A stretch of DNA of 58,410 nt from an uncultured Collinsella sp. (GTDB lineage: Bacteria > Actinomycetota > Coriobacteriia > Coriobacteriales > Coriobacteriaceae), in assembly GCA_902472315.1 (NCBI GenBank), contig CABRNM010000009.1, positions 1 to 58,410 on the forward strand, written 5' to 3'. A program made the translations under genes and the position numbers. The notes beneath the pieces are model-generated. The model saw only the letters and a list, made by a program, of their open reading frames with translations, did no database searches and had not been told where the DNA came from. Positions 1 to 8,789 of this stretch are shown here, piece by piece; within the stretch, counting starts at the first letter, position 1; every line of letters begins with the position of its first letter.

Positions 1-1038
1 CGGGACCTCGCCCTCCCCCTGCGGCGACGGCTCGACTGCCACCTCGTAGGCGCGATGCGTCGTCGTCCCCCGCGACCAAGCAGGCTCAAAGGACATGGTC
101 CTGCCGCGCAGCAGGTCCAGCACGGACACGACGGAATACTCGGATACCGGAAACTGACGCTCGGCGACAAAACCGCTGCGGGCAAAGTCATACGATGCCG
201 AGCGCGAGCTCGTAATATCGCCTAGGTAGGCGACCGTCATTGCGATAAAGTCGAGCAGCTTTGTCGACACGTCATCGAAAGCCTCGGGCACATGGACAAA
301 CGTAAGCTTCTTGCCATAGGAGAACGTACCGCCGCGCACATAGGCATCGGCCATGCCGTCGATATCCTTAACCACGTAGGACACCGAACCGCAGCGAATG
401 CGAAACTCAAGCGCCCAGTTAAAGCGATCGGCAAACAGCGGATTGTAGTACGGCACCAACGAGGGCTCCAGCACCGCTTTGGGCGCGTCGGGGTCAATGG
501 TGCTGGCGAGCTTGCGACGCATGGCCGCGAGCTCGTCCATGCGCGCGTCCGAAAGATCGGAAAGCGCCTTCATGAGGCTCGGGCTCGTGGGGACGGGCGC
601 CGGGAAGGGAAAGTTTGGGTTGACCGCAGATGCGGTGGGCGCGGGGCGCGCGGGCTGCTTGGACTGTGCGGGCGGTGCCGTAAACGTGCGGACCGGCGTG
701 CGCAAACCCTCGACGGGCTCGGCGCCACTGGCATCCAGATACGCCAACGCCGTGGCGATGACGTGTTTGCACATGCCGGAATAGCGGAAGGCGGCCGGGC
801 AATCGCAGTCGTAGTCGACAACCTCGTGCTCGTCCATGTCGAGCGCCACGTGCGTCTTGTACAGGTCGCCGCGCGAGCCGCGCACCGAACCCTCGATGTT
901 CACGTTTTTGGAGAAGCGCGAGCCGGAGTCCTCAAACGACAGCACGGCGCCGTTGAGCATGAGCGAACGCCCCTTCATAAAGGTGCTGCTGAGCGCCGCC
1001 TCCTTGCGAAGCGCCTGCGCAAACGTCCCCTGCGTCAT
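1..1038 (-). CDS. SWIM zinc-finger SNF2-type helicase, N-terminal part
   Basis: This is the first 346 residues of a protein that runs off the left edge of the window. A SWIM zinc finger is visible as C78-x-C80 followed by C90-x-H92. Further on there is a region of the sort found between the SWIM finger and the helicase core in bacterial SNF2 proteins; the ATPase motifs themselves lie outside the window. The ATG at 1038 was chosen because GGAGG lies just upstream, at about 1042-1047. Family members are DNA-dependent ATPases that remodel protein-DNA complexes, and the role here is unknown. It lies downstream of dnaE on the same strand, separated by a strong inverted repeat. The assignment to SNF2 is inference from the finger and the following region. 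Confidence 0.7.
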   Translation of the reverse strand, partial: MTQGTFAQALRKEAALSSTFMKGRSLMLNGAVLSFEDSGSRFSKNVNIEGSVRGSRGDLYKTHVALDMDEHEVVDYDCDCPAAFRYSGMCKHVIATALAYLDASGAEPVEGLRTPVRTFTAPPAQSKQPARPAPTASAVNPNFPFPAPVPTSPSLMKALSDLSDARMDELAAMRRKLASTIDPDAPKAVLEPSLVPYYNPLFADRFNWALEFRIRCGSVSYVVKDIDGMADAYVRGGTFSYGKKLTFVHVPEAFDDVSTKLLDFIAMTVAYLGDITSSRSASYDFARSGFVAERQFPVSEYSVVSVLDLLRGRTMSFEPAWSRGTTTHRAYEVAVEPSPQGEGEVP

Positions 1039-1062
1039 CACTTCCTCCAATCCACCCACCGG

Positions 1063-1171
1063 ATGATTTTTCTGGGACGGGGATTAAAAAATCATTCCCG
1101 TCCCAGAAAGACCGGTCTTCCGCCACACGTCACCCAAAATGATTTTTTAATCCCCGTCCCAGAAAAATCAT
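1063..1171. repeat. 33-bp perfect inverted repeat between dnaE and the SWIM gene
   Basis: The left arm is 1063-1095 and the right arm 1139-1171; they are exact reverse complements over 33 bases and contain the core CTGGGACGGGGATT. A second, nested hairpin forms from CTGGGACGGG (about 1072) and CCCGTCCCAG (about 1097). The right arm ends 1 base before the dnaE stop codon, so the element could terminate dnaE transcripts. The GGGACGG core recurs in other intergenic repeats of this window. Confidence 0.85.
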
Positions 1172-1172
1172 C

Positions 1173-4100
1173 TTAGATCACCGTCACACGGCCTTGGTTA
1201 CCCACGATGGCCTTTGCCTCTGCCAACAGCGGAATCGAGCGTGCGTTGACCTTGGCCGGCACCTCGGCACGCAGTACGCGCCCGTCCACCTGCTCGATAA
1301 AGATCTCCACGCGGTCGCCGCCCGGGTTGGCGGTAAGCACCGTGGCAAGACGCGCCATATTGCCCTGGCTAAAGCGGCTGTTGGGCACCATGACCTCAAA
1401 CACCTTGGGCTTGTTGTTCTCCTCGTTGAGCTCCAGCGGCACGATCTCCTGCGCGATGATCTGGTCGCCGCGGTCCGAGCGCTCGAGCTTGCCCTTAATG
1501 CGCACAAACGCATCGGACAGCTGTGCACCGGTCTCGGGATCGACCTCGCCGTATAGATACCCCTCGGCTTCCTTGTAGGTCTTGGGGAACACCACGACCG
1601 TGGCCTCGCCTTCCATGTCCTCGAGCTGCACGATGCCCATGGGATCGCCGTTTTTGGTCACGCGCTTGGACACGCTCGAGACCATGCCGGCCCACCACAG
1701 CGCCTTGCCCTCGGGAATCTCCTGGTTGATGGTACCGCCCGTGGGGTTTTGCACCTCGTAGCCGGTATCGATCTGCGAGAACGAGAAGTCGCGCGCCTTA
1801 CTGAGCGCATACTCAAACGGGCGCAGCGGGTGGTCCGAGACATAGATGCCCAGAACCTCCTTCTCCTGGCTCAGCTTAAGGTGACGGTCCCACTCCTGGC
1901 CATCCGGATCGGGCACGCTCACCTCAAAGCCCGAGCCCTCAACGTCGCCGAACATGTCGAAGAACGACGTCTGGCCGCTCGCGCGATCTTTCTGGCGCTT
2001 TACCGCTGCATCGATGATGTTCTCGGGGTTGTTCTTGTCCACAAAGTGCATCATCTGGCGACGCGGATACCCCGTGGAGTCAAAGGCGCCTGCCTTGATG
2101 AGCGATTCGATCACGCGACGGTTGGCCTGGCTCGAGTCCACGCGCTCGACAAAGTCGTGCAGCGTCTTAAACGGACCGCCCGCCTCGCGCTCGGCGATAA
2201 TCGCCTGCGCCACGCCGGTGCCCACGCCGCGGATGCCGGCCAGGCCAAAGCGCACGCCTTCCTTGGTAGCCGTGAACTCGGTGCCGGACTCGTTGACATC
2301 TGGCGAAAGCACGGGGATGCCGTCGTGACGGCACGCCGAGACGTAGTGAACGATCTTGTCGGTCTTGCCCGTGTAGGACGTCAGAACGGCCGCCATGTAC
2401 TCGTGCGGATAGTGCGCCTTAAGCCATGCCGTCTGCATAACCAGAATGGCGTAGCCGGCGGAGTGCGACTTGTTGAAGGCGTAGGACGCGAACTCGAGAA
2501 CATCGTCCCAAATCTTCTGGGCGACCTCGCGCGTGTAGTTGTTCTTGATGGCGCCGTTCATCCAGTGGTCGTAGGTGGTCTCGTCCGAGCCATCCTCCCA
2601 GTGGAGCACCGTCGACGTGAGCAGCTTGATCTTTTTCTTAGCCACGGGCTTACGGATACGCGAGTCCGATTCGCCCTTGGAGAAGCCGCACATCTCAACG
2701 GAGATGAGCATAACCTGCTCCTGGTAGACCATGGTGCCGTAGGTTTCGCCCAGGATGTCGTCCAGGCGGTCGTCGTAGGAGACGGCCGGCTCCTTGCCGT
2801 TCATACGGTTGATGTAGGACGAAACCATGCCGGCACCCAGCGGGCCCGGGCGGTATAGAGCGATCAATGCCACAACGTGCTTGTACTCGGTGGGCTTCAT
2901 ATTCTTGATCGTGGCCGTCATGCCGGCGGACTCGACCTGGAAGACGCCGGCGGTGTGACCGGAGCCCATGAGCTTAAAGATCTCGGGGTCGTCAAAGGGA
3001 ATCTCTTCCTCTTTGATGTCGATGCCGAAATTCTTTTTGATGTTTGCCTTAGCCTTGGAGATAACCGTCAGCGTGCGCAGGCCCAGGAAGTCCATCTTGA
3101 GCAGGCCCATGTCGGCAACGGTATGGCCCTCGTACTGGGTAATCTCGACGCCGCCCTTGGTATCGAGCTTGGTGGGCACATGCTCGTTGACGGGATCGCG
3201 GCAGATCAGGACGGCGCACGCGTGCACACCCTCGCCACGGGTGAGGCCCTCGATCGAGAGCGCCGTGTCGATGATACGGCGGGCGTCGTCATCCTTTTTA
3301 TAGGCCTCGGCAAAGTCGGGGTTAAACAGATCCTCTTTGCCGGGTTGCTTTTCGAGCACCTGCTTGAGCTTGACCTTGGGGTCGCTCGAGACCATCTTGG
3401 ACAGGCGCTGGCCCATGTAGACCGGGTAGTCCAGCACGCGCGCGGCGTCGTTGATGGCCTGCTTGGCCTTAATGGTCGAGTAGGTGATGACGTGGGTGAC
3501 CTTCTCGGGACCGTAGAGCTGGCGAACGTGCTCCACGACCTCGAGGCGCCGCTCATCGTCGAAGTCCATATCGATATCGGGCATCTCGGTACGCTGCGGG
3601 GACAGGAACCTCTCGAACATCAGGCCGTTCTCGAGCGGGTCGAACGCGGTGATGTTCATGGCGTAGGCGACGATAGCGCCGGCGGCCGAGCCACGGCCGG
3701 GACCGACGCCGATGCCGTTGTCCTTGGCCCATTGCACGTACTCGGCGACGATCAAAAAGTAGGCGGCAAAGCCCTTGTCGCAGATGACCTTGTATTCGTA
3801 CTCAAAGCGCTCTTTGATGTTGACGCCACAGATCTCGCGCGTGGCCCAGTCGTCACCGTAGTGTTGGCGCAGGCCCTTCTCGCACTCGCGGCGGAACTGG
3901 CTCTCGTGCGTCTCGCCGGGATCGAGCAACGGGAAGCGCGGCAGGATGATGGAGTCCCAGTCCAGCTCAACGTAGCACTTGTCGGCAATCTCGAGCGTGT
4001 TGTCGCAGGCCTCGGGGCAATACGGGAACATCGCCCGCATCTCCTCCTCGGTCTTCATGTAAAACTCCGAGCCGGTCATGCGCATGCGGTTGGGGTCGTC

Positions 4101-4976
4101 GACCTTGGCGTTCATGCCAATGCACATGATGACGTCCTGCACGGGCGCGTCCTCGCGGCGCAGGTAGTGGAAGTCGTTGGTGGCGATGACCTTGACGCCC
4201 ACCTGCTTGGCAATATCGATGAGCGTGCGGTCCATCTGCTCGTCGGTCAGGCCGTTGTCGGTGGTGATGCCGTGTTCCTGGATCTCGATATAAAAGTCGC
4301 CGGGATCGAAGGTGTCACGGAAGGTCTCGGCCCACTTGATGGCGCCTTCCATGTCGCCGCGATCGATGTATTTGGGGATGATGCCCGCGATGCAGGCGCT
4401 GGTGCAGATCATGCCCTTGGCGTGGCGGCGCAGGTTGTCGAGCGTCACGCGCGGCTTGTAGTAAAAGCCCTGCACAGCGGCCTCGGAGACCGTCTGCATC
4501 AGGTTGACGTAGCCCTCCTGGTCCTTGGCCAGAAGGATCATGTGGTAGAGCTCGGGCTTGTGGTCGCGGGCGAGCGTCTCGTCCGGCGTAAAGTAGACCT
4601 CGCAGCCAAAGATGGGTTTGATGACCAGAGGCGGCTTGAGCTCGTCGATGTTGCCCTTCTCGTCCCACATGGCCATGTCCTTCACATACTGGGCATGCTC
4701 GCGCGGGTTTTCCTCGGGATCGGGCTCCACCAGCTCGTCGCGGCGGTCCTTTTCCAAGAAGGCCTTGTCGTGGCTCCAGGTTTTGTACTCGGGCGTGTTG
4801 TGGTTAACGGCGTCGCAGGCCAGCGCCAGGTCGGGCACGCCGTACATGTAGCCGTGGTCGGTAATGGCCACGGCGGGCATGCCAAGCTCTACGGCGCGGT
4901 TGACCATATCCTGAATACGGGTTGCGCCGTCGAGCATGGAGAAAACAGTGTGATTGTGCAGATGGACAAATGCCAT
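1173..4976 (-). CDS. dnaE: DNA polymerase III subunit alpha
   Basis: This is the catalytic subunit of the replicative DNA polymerase, 1267 residues. The start at 4976 gives MAFVHLHNHT, the usual DnaE beginning, with GGAGC about 8 bases upstream; an in-frame upstream extension has no homology support. The PHP domain opens with the HLHNH motif (residues 5-9). The palm carries GPGRGSAAG near residue 425 and the catalytic PDIDMDF near residue 465. A helix-hairpin-helix region (KAGAFDS) lies near residue 960 and an OB-fold (VTKNGDPMGIVQLED) near residue 1100. An acidic insertion of about 50 residues sits in the PHP domain (about residues 60-120). It is followed by a perfect inverted repeat. Confidence 0.97.
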   Translation of the reverse strand: MAFVHLHNHTVFSMLDGATRIQDMVNRAVELGMPAVAITDHGYMYGVPDLALACDAVNHNTPEYKTWSHDKAFLEKDRRDELVEPDPEENPREHAQYVKDMAMWDEKGNIDELKPPLVIKPIFGCEVYFTPDETLARDHKPELYHMILLAKDQEGYVNLMQTVSEAAVQGFYYKPRVTLDNLRRHAKGMICTSACIAGIIPKYIDRGDMEGAIKWAETFRDTFDPGDFYIEIQEHGITTDNGLTDEQMDRTLIDIAKQVGVKVIATNDFHYLRREDAPVQDVIMCIGMNAKVDDPNRMRMTGSEFYMKTEEEMRAMFPYCPEACDNTLEIADKCYVELDWDSIILPRFPLLDPGETHESQFRRECEKGLRQHYGDDWATREICGVNIKERFEYEYKVICDKGFAAYFLIVAEYVQWAKDNGIGVGPGRGSAAGAIVAYAMNITAFDPLENGLMFERFLSPQRTEMPDIDMDFDDERRLEVVEHVRQLYGPEKVTHVITYSTIKAKQAINDAARVLDYPVYMGQRLSKMVSSDPKVKLKQVLEKQPGKEDLFNPDFAEAYKKDDDARRIIDTALSIEGLTRGEGVHACAVLICRDPVNEHVPTKLDTKGGVEITQYEGHTVADMGLLKMDFLGLRTLTVISKAKANIKKNFGIDIKEEEIPFDDPEIFKLMGSGHTAGVFQVESAGMTATIKNMKPTEYKHVVALIALYRPGPLGAGMVSSYINRMNGKEPAVSYDDRLDDILGETYGTMVYQEQVMLISVEMCGFSKGESDSRIRKPVAKKKIKLLTSTVLHWEDGSDETTYDHWMNGAIKNNYTREVAQKIWDDVLEFASYAFNKSHSAGYAILVMQTAWLKAHYPHEYMAAVLTSYTGKTDKIVHYVSACRHDGIPVLSPDVNESGTEFTATKEGVRFGLAGIRGVGTGVAQAIIAEREAGGPFKTLHDFVERVDSSQANRRVIESLIKAGAFDSTGYPRRQMMHFVDKNNPENIIDAAVKRQKDRASGQTSFFDMFGDVEGSGFEVSVPDPDGQEWDRHLKLSQEKEVLGIYVSDHPLRPFEYALSKARDFSFSQIDTGYEVQNPTGGTINQEIPEGKALWWAGMVSSVSKRVTKNGDPMGIVQLEDMEGEATVVVFPKTYKEAEGYLYGEVDPETGAQLSDAFVRIKGKLERSDRGDQIIAQEIVPLELNEENNKPKVFEVMVPNSRFSQGNMARLATVLTANPGGDRVEIFIEQVDGRVLRAEVPAKVNARSIPLLAEAKAIVGNQGRVTVI

Positions 4977-5078
4977 GTAATGAGCTCCGATGCGGGTTCG
5001 TGATCTTAGGGTTACGATTCTACCGCACGGCGCGGACGGCACCCGAACCTAGCCAAACCAACACGGCTCCTCTTGCAG

Positions 5079-5141
5079 TTGCGGTGAAATAGTTCCCGCT
5101 TAGGCCACCTGAGCCGCAATACAGGAACTATTCCACCGCAA
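5079..5141. repeat. Inverted repeat between dnaE and addA
   Basis: TTGCGGTGAAATAGTTCC (5079-5096) faces GGAACTATTCCACCGCAA (5124-5141). The 18-bp arms pair with one mismatch around a 27-base loop. There is no adjacent T-run, so a classical terminator is not clear. It sits just downstream of the addA stop and is probably a dispersed intergenic palindrome. Confidence 0.7.
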
Positions 5142-5153
5142 GTTATCTGAGGG

Positions 5154-8100
5154 CTAGAGGTTGTAGGTGACCACTTGAGGTTCGGCGGGTTCGACGAAGA
5201 TGGTTGGATCCGGCTGCTCCACGCGGACGAACTTGACGGTCACAGCCTCAAAGCCCGCCTTGCGCAGAACATCAGCGTAGACGCGCGCCTGCAGGGCGTG
5301 CTTCTCCTGCAGCTGTTCCGACGTCTCGTCCGGCGTGCCGCCCGTCTTGTAGTCGATGACCAGCGCGCATGACGAATCCGCCGGGTTCGTCGCCAAAGCG
5401 TCGATGGCGCCCTCGGCATAAGCACCGTAGCGAGCGATGTCCTCGTCCTCGCAGCCCAGTGAAAAGAACGGCACCTCGGCGCGAACGCACGGCCACGCGA
5501 GCAGGTCGGCACGAACAGCCGACTTGAGCCAGCGGTCCAGGGCAACGTCGAAGCGCTGGCGCTGCTCCGGCGTCAGGCACCACAGGCGCGCCAGCGCATC
5601 GGCACGCTCAGCAGGCAGCGCATCGGCACCCATCTCGATCAGCCACTGGCAGGCGGCATGGAACGCCGAGCCCAGCGCCATGGGGTTGCCGGCGGGCTCA
5701 ACGGCGGCCACGTCTGCATCCGTCATCTCCGAGCCATCCGACTCCGCATCATCGCCTGCCTCGTCCATGGGAACACGAGCCTCGGCGGCACGGTCTTCCG
5801 TCTCGGCATGGAGTGCCGCGGCGATTGACGAGTAGCTATACGAGTCACGCATCGGATACGGACAGATGCCCATGCGCACGCCCACTGCCTGGGGATACAC
5901 GAGTTCAAACGCATCGGGCTCGGGGTCGGCAGGGCCGGGAACAGCGGCGCGGGCATCTGCACCGGCGCCCTCCGGCTCCGCATCGCCGCGGACAAGCCTG
6001 CCCTCGGCATCCAGTGAAGCGTTGGCCTCAAACGCCTGCTCGCCAAAGGTAAAGTTCGCCAGCGTGATGAGCTCGTAGTCGCCCGGCTGGGAGTTGTCGA
6101 ACACCAGGCGGTCGGCATCGAGCTGCGGCATGTCCAGAGCGTCGGTCGGCAAAATACGGCGCAGCACGTCGTAGGTCAGATCGGTCTCGACGTCGAAGGT
6201 CGGCGCCGTCACCTTGCCACGGCTCACGCCGGCATCCATCGCCAAGATCACCAGCTCGCGCGCACGCGTCATGGCGACATAGAGCAAACGAGCCCGCTCT
6301 TCGAGCGAAAGCTGAAGGTCGTCGTTGCGCAAGCGAGCAAATGCCTCGGCGGGAGAACCCGTCGCACAGACGTCCTCCATGAGCTCCGGCGGCAACCACA
6401 GCGACGTGCCCTTGCCCTTAAACGCATGCTCAAACTGCTTTTTAACGTCGTCGCCCTTCACAAAGGTTCCGTCGGCGAGCTTAACGCCGTCGAAGCGTGC
6501 CGGCAGTGCCACGACCTGCGCTCCACCCTCGACGCGACCCATCTGCGCCGCACCCGAGGACTTACGCACGCCAAAGCACTCCGCGACCGCCACGACCGGA
6601 TATTCCAGACCTTTGGAGGCGTGCACCGTCATGATGCGCACCGCGCCGTCGCCCTCCTCGTTGAGGGCGCCCGGGGCCTCCTTGCCCGCCAAGAAGCGGT
6701 CGAAGGCGAGCGCGATGGAGCGCGGCGAGTTGCCGAACTCGGCCTCTGCCTCGGCCACAGCGTCGAGCGCCTTGAGCACGTTGGCGGCAATGGCCTTGCC
6801 CTCGGGGCCGCGCTGCGCCAGACGCACGAACCAGCCGGAGGCATTGACCACGTCGCGCGCGATGGCGGCGAACGAATCGCGTCCCACGCGACGAAGCGCG
6901 TAGCGCAGCACCTCGCGGGCGCGCGTTACGAGCGGCAAGCCCTGCAAGCCCGGCACATCGGAATCGCTCATGATGCCCGCATCGATGTTGCGACGCGACG
7001 TCTCGCCCGTCTGCTCGTCGAGTTTGGTCGCCAGCGCCAGGAACTCCTGGGCGCCGAGTGCAAACATCGGCGAGGCCAGCAACGGCATAAGACCTTGGGC
7101 CGTATCGGCCGGATTGGCGAGCGCGCAGACCAGGGCACGCACCGTCTGCACCTCGGCTGCCTGGGCAAAGACTGAGCCGCCCGCGATCACGCAGTCGAGC
7201 CCCTGGTCGCGGAAGGCCTGTGCGTAGACGTCGGCATTGGTCATGCGACCCAGCAGCAACACCATATCGCCCTGGGGCTGCCCCGCTTTGACGAGCGCTT
7301 GGAACCGCTCCGCAATCGCACGAGCTTTCGCCTGCGTTCGCTCCTGCGTGCTACCACCGGCAACGAACAGCGCCTGGCGGCGCGAAGCCTTTGCCTTGAG
7401 CTTGTCCTTGCGTTTGTCGCTCGGTTCAAGATCCAAGAACCCCTGCATCAAACCACCGGTGTCGCCGTCAAAGACGCGCGCCACGTAGCGCAGCACCTCG
7501 TCGTGGCTGCGGAAGTTGCGCACGAGTTTGACGAGCTCGCCGGCGGGGGCATCGGATGCGACAGTCGTCTCGGGAGCAGCAGAGGAGCCCACCTTGCGCT
7601 CCTGGCGGCGAAACACCTCAACCTCGGCGCCACGGAAGCGGTAGATCGACTGCTGCGCATCGCCCACGGTGCACAGCGCGCGCTCCCCCGCGCCCGTCAG
7701 GTAACGGATCAAATCGACCTGCATCTGATCGGTATCCTGGAACTCATCGATCATGACCATCTTAAAGCGGCCCTCATAGGCAGCTCGAATAGCCGGATAG
7801 TCGCGCAGCGCCTCGTATGCCATGCGCAGCAGGTCGTTGTTATCGAGCGCGGACTGGTCGGCCTTGAGCGCACGGTACTCCGCCTCTACGGCACGGGCAA
7901 GCCCCACCAGCGCATCGAGCGCCGGGCCGCCGCAGGCAAGCACGATATTGATAAACGCATCGGCGGCCTCGGCCTTGAGTAGCTCCACCTGCTCCTTAGG
8001 AAACGCCTTGCTCGCCCGAGGCATACTGCACGACATCATGAGTCGCGCCGCATCCTCCATGGTTTTGCCGCTCGCCTCAAACGCGTCGATGGCGTCGAGT

Positions 8101-8786
8101 GCCACCTGCGCTTTCTCGGTCGTGGCCTTGCTTGCGCCCAGCGCCGCACGATAGGCATCGGCAAGCGCCGAGGTGTCGGCCTGGCCGCGCGCCACGCACA
8201 CATCGTCCATGCCGCCCGGAAGCTGGCTCGATAGCTCCAGCAAGTCGCGCACCAGGCCTTTGATGGTGGTACCGGCGCCAAACGTCCCGCCCTCGCCCGC
8301 CATGGGATACCAGGCGTAGAGGGCCTTAAGCGAAGTGGCGAGCTCGGGCGCGGCATCGGGCGCCGTCGCGCGCCCCAGCACATGCTCGACAGCCTGATCC
8401 ATAAGCTCGTCGGTATCGGTGAGCACCGTGAACTCGGGATCGATGCCCAGCTCCAACGCATGCGCGCGCAGAATGCGCGAACACATGCCGTGAATGGTCG
8501 AGATCCAAGCGTCATCGACCGTCAGGGCCTCTTCGTCCATCCCCTCGTCGATAAGCGCACGGCGCACGCGGTCGCGGATCTCGGCCGCGGCGTCTTTGGT
8601 AAAGGTAATGGCGAGCACCTGGTCCAGATGCTCGACAAACGGACCGGATTCGGGCGAGAGCGCATAGACGATGCGGCGCGTGAGGGTAAAGGTCTTGCCC
8701 GAGCCGGCACCTGCCGAGACAAACAGCGGACGGTCGAGCGTTTTGACGACTTGCAGCTGTTGCGGCATCAAAGTCGAAAGATCCAT
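5154..8786 (-). CDS. addA: ATP-dependent helicase/nuclease AddA
   Basis: This is a UvrD-family helicase fused to a RecB-type nuclease, 1210 residues. With AddB it processes double-strand DNA ends for recombination. Visible motifs: Walker A SAGAGSGKT (residues 24-32), Walker B MIDEFQDTDQM, motif III GDAQQSIYRFRGA, motif V/VI-type TVHASKGLEYPVV and YVAMTRARE, and the nuclease motif LVIDYKTGG about 70 residues from the C-terminus. The length fits AddA. Its ATG lies 3 bases after the addB stop, so the two are almost certainly co-transcribed and translationally coupled. Confidence 0.95.
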   Translation of the reverse strand: MDLSTLMPQQLQVVKTLDRPLFVSAGAGSGKTFTLTRRIVYALSPESGPFVEHLDQVLAITFTKDAAAEIRDRVRRALIDEGMDEEALTVDDAWISTIHGMCSRILRAHALELGIDPEFTVLTDTDELMDQAVEHVLGRATAPDAAPELATSLKALYAWYPMAGEGGTFGAGTTIKGLVRDLLELSSQLPGGMDDVCVARGQADTSALADAYRAALGASKATTEKAQVALDAIDAFEASGKTMEDAARLMMSCSMPRASKAFPKEQVELLKAEAADAFINIVLACGGPALDALVGLARAVEAEYRALKADQSALDNNDLLRMAYEALRDYPAIRAAYEGRFKMVMIDEFQDTDQMQVDLIRYLTGAGERALCTVGDAQQSIYRFRGAEVEVFRRQERKVGSSAAPETTVASDAPAGELVKLVRNFRSHDEVLRYVARVFDGDTGGLMQGFLDLEPSDKRKDKLKAKASRRQALFVAGGSTQERTQAKARAIAERFQALVKAGQPQGDMVLLLGRMTNADVYAQAFRDQGLDCVIAGGSVFAQAAEVQTVRALVCALANPADTAQGLMPLLASPMFALGAQEFLALATKLDEQTGETSRRNIDAGIMSDSDVPGLQGLPLVTRAREVLRYALRRVGRDSFAAIARDVVNASGWFVRLAQRGPEGKAIAANVLKALDAVAEAEAEFGNSPRSIALAFDRFLAGKEAPGALNEEGDGAVRIMTVHASKGLEYPVVAVAECFGVRKSSGAAQMGRVEGGAQVVALPARFDGVKLADGTFVKGDDVKKQFEHAFKGKGTSLWLPPELMEDVCATGSPAEAFARLRNDDLQLSLEERARLLYVAMTRARELVILAMDAGVSRGKVTAPTFDVETDLTYDVLRRILPTDALDMPQLDADRLVFDNSQPGDYELITLANFTFGEQAFEANASLDAEGRLVRGDAEPEGAGADARAAVPGPADPEPDAFELVYPQAVGVRMGICPYPMRDSYSYSSIAAALHAETEDRAAEARVPMDEAGDDAESDGSEMTDADVAAVEPAGNPMALGSAFHAACQWLIEMGADALPAERADALARLWCLTPEQRQRFDVALDRWLKSAVRADLLAWPCVRAEVPFFSLGCEDEDIARYGAYAEGAIDALATNPADSSCALVIDYKTGGTPDETSEQLQEKHALQARVYADVLRKAGFEAVTVKFVRVEQPDPTIFVEPAEPQVVTYNL

Positions 8787-8789
8787 GGT

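Noticed and set aside
2877..5003. Large plus-strand reading frames opposite dnaE (also 1749-2858)
   Set aside because: Antisense shadows of a GC-rich conserved gene; no ribosome sites and His/Val/Leu/Asp-rich low-information composition.
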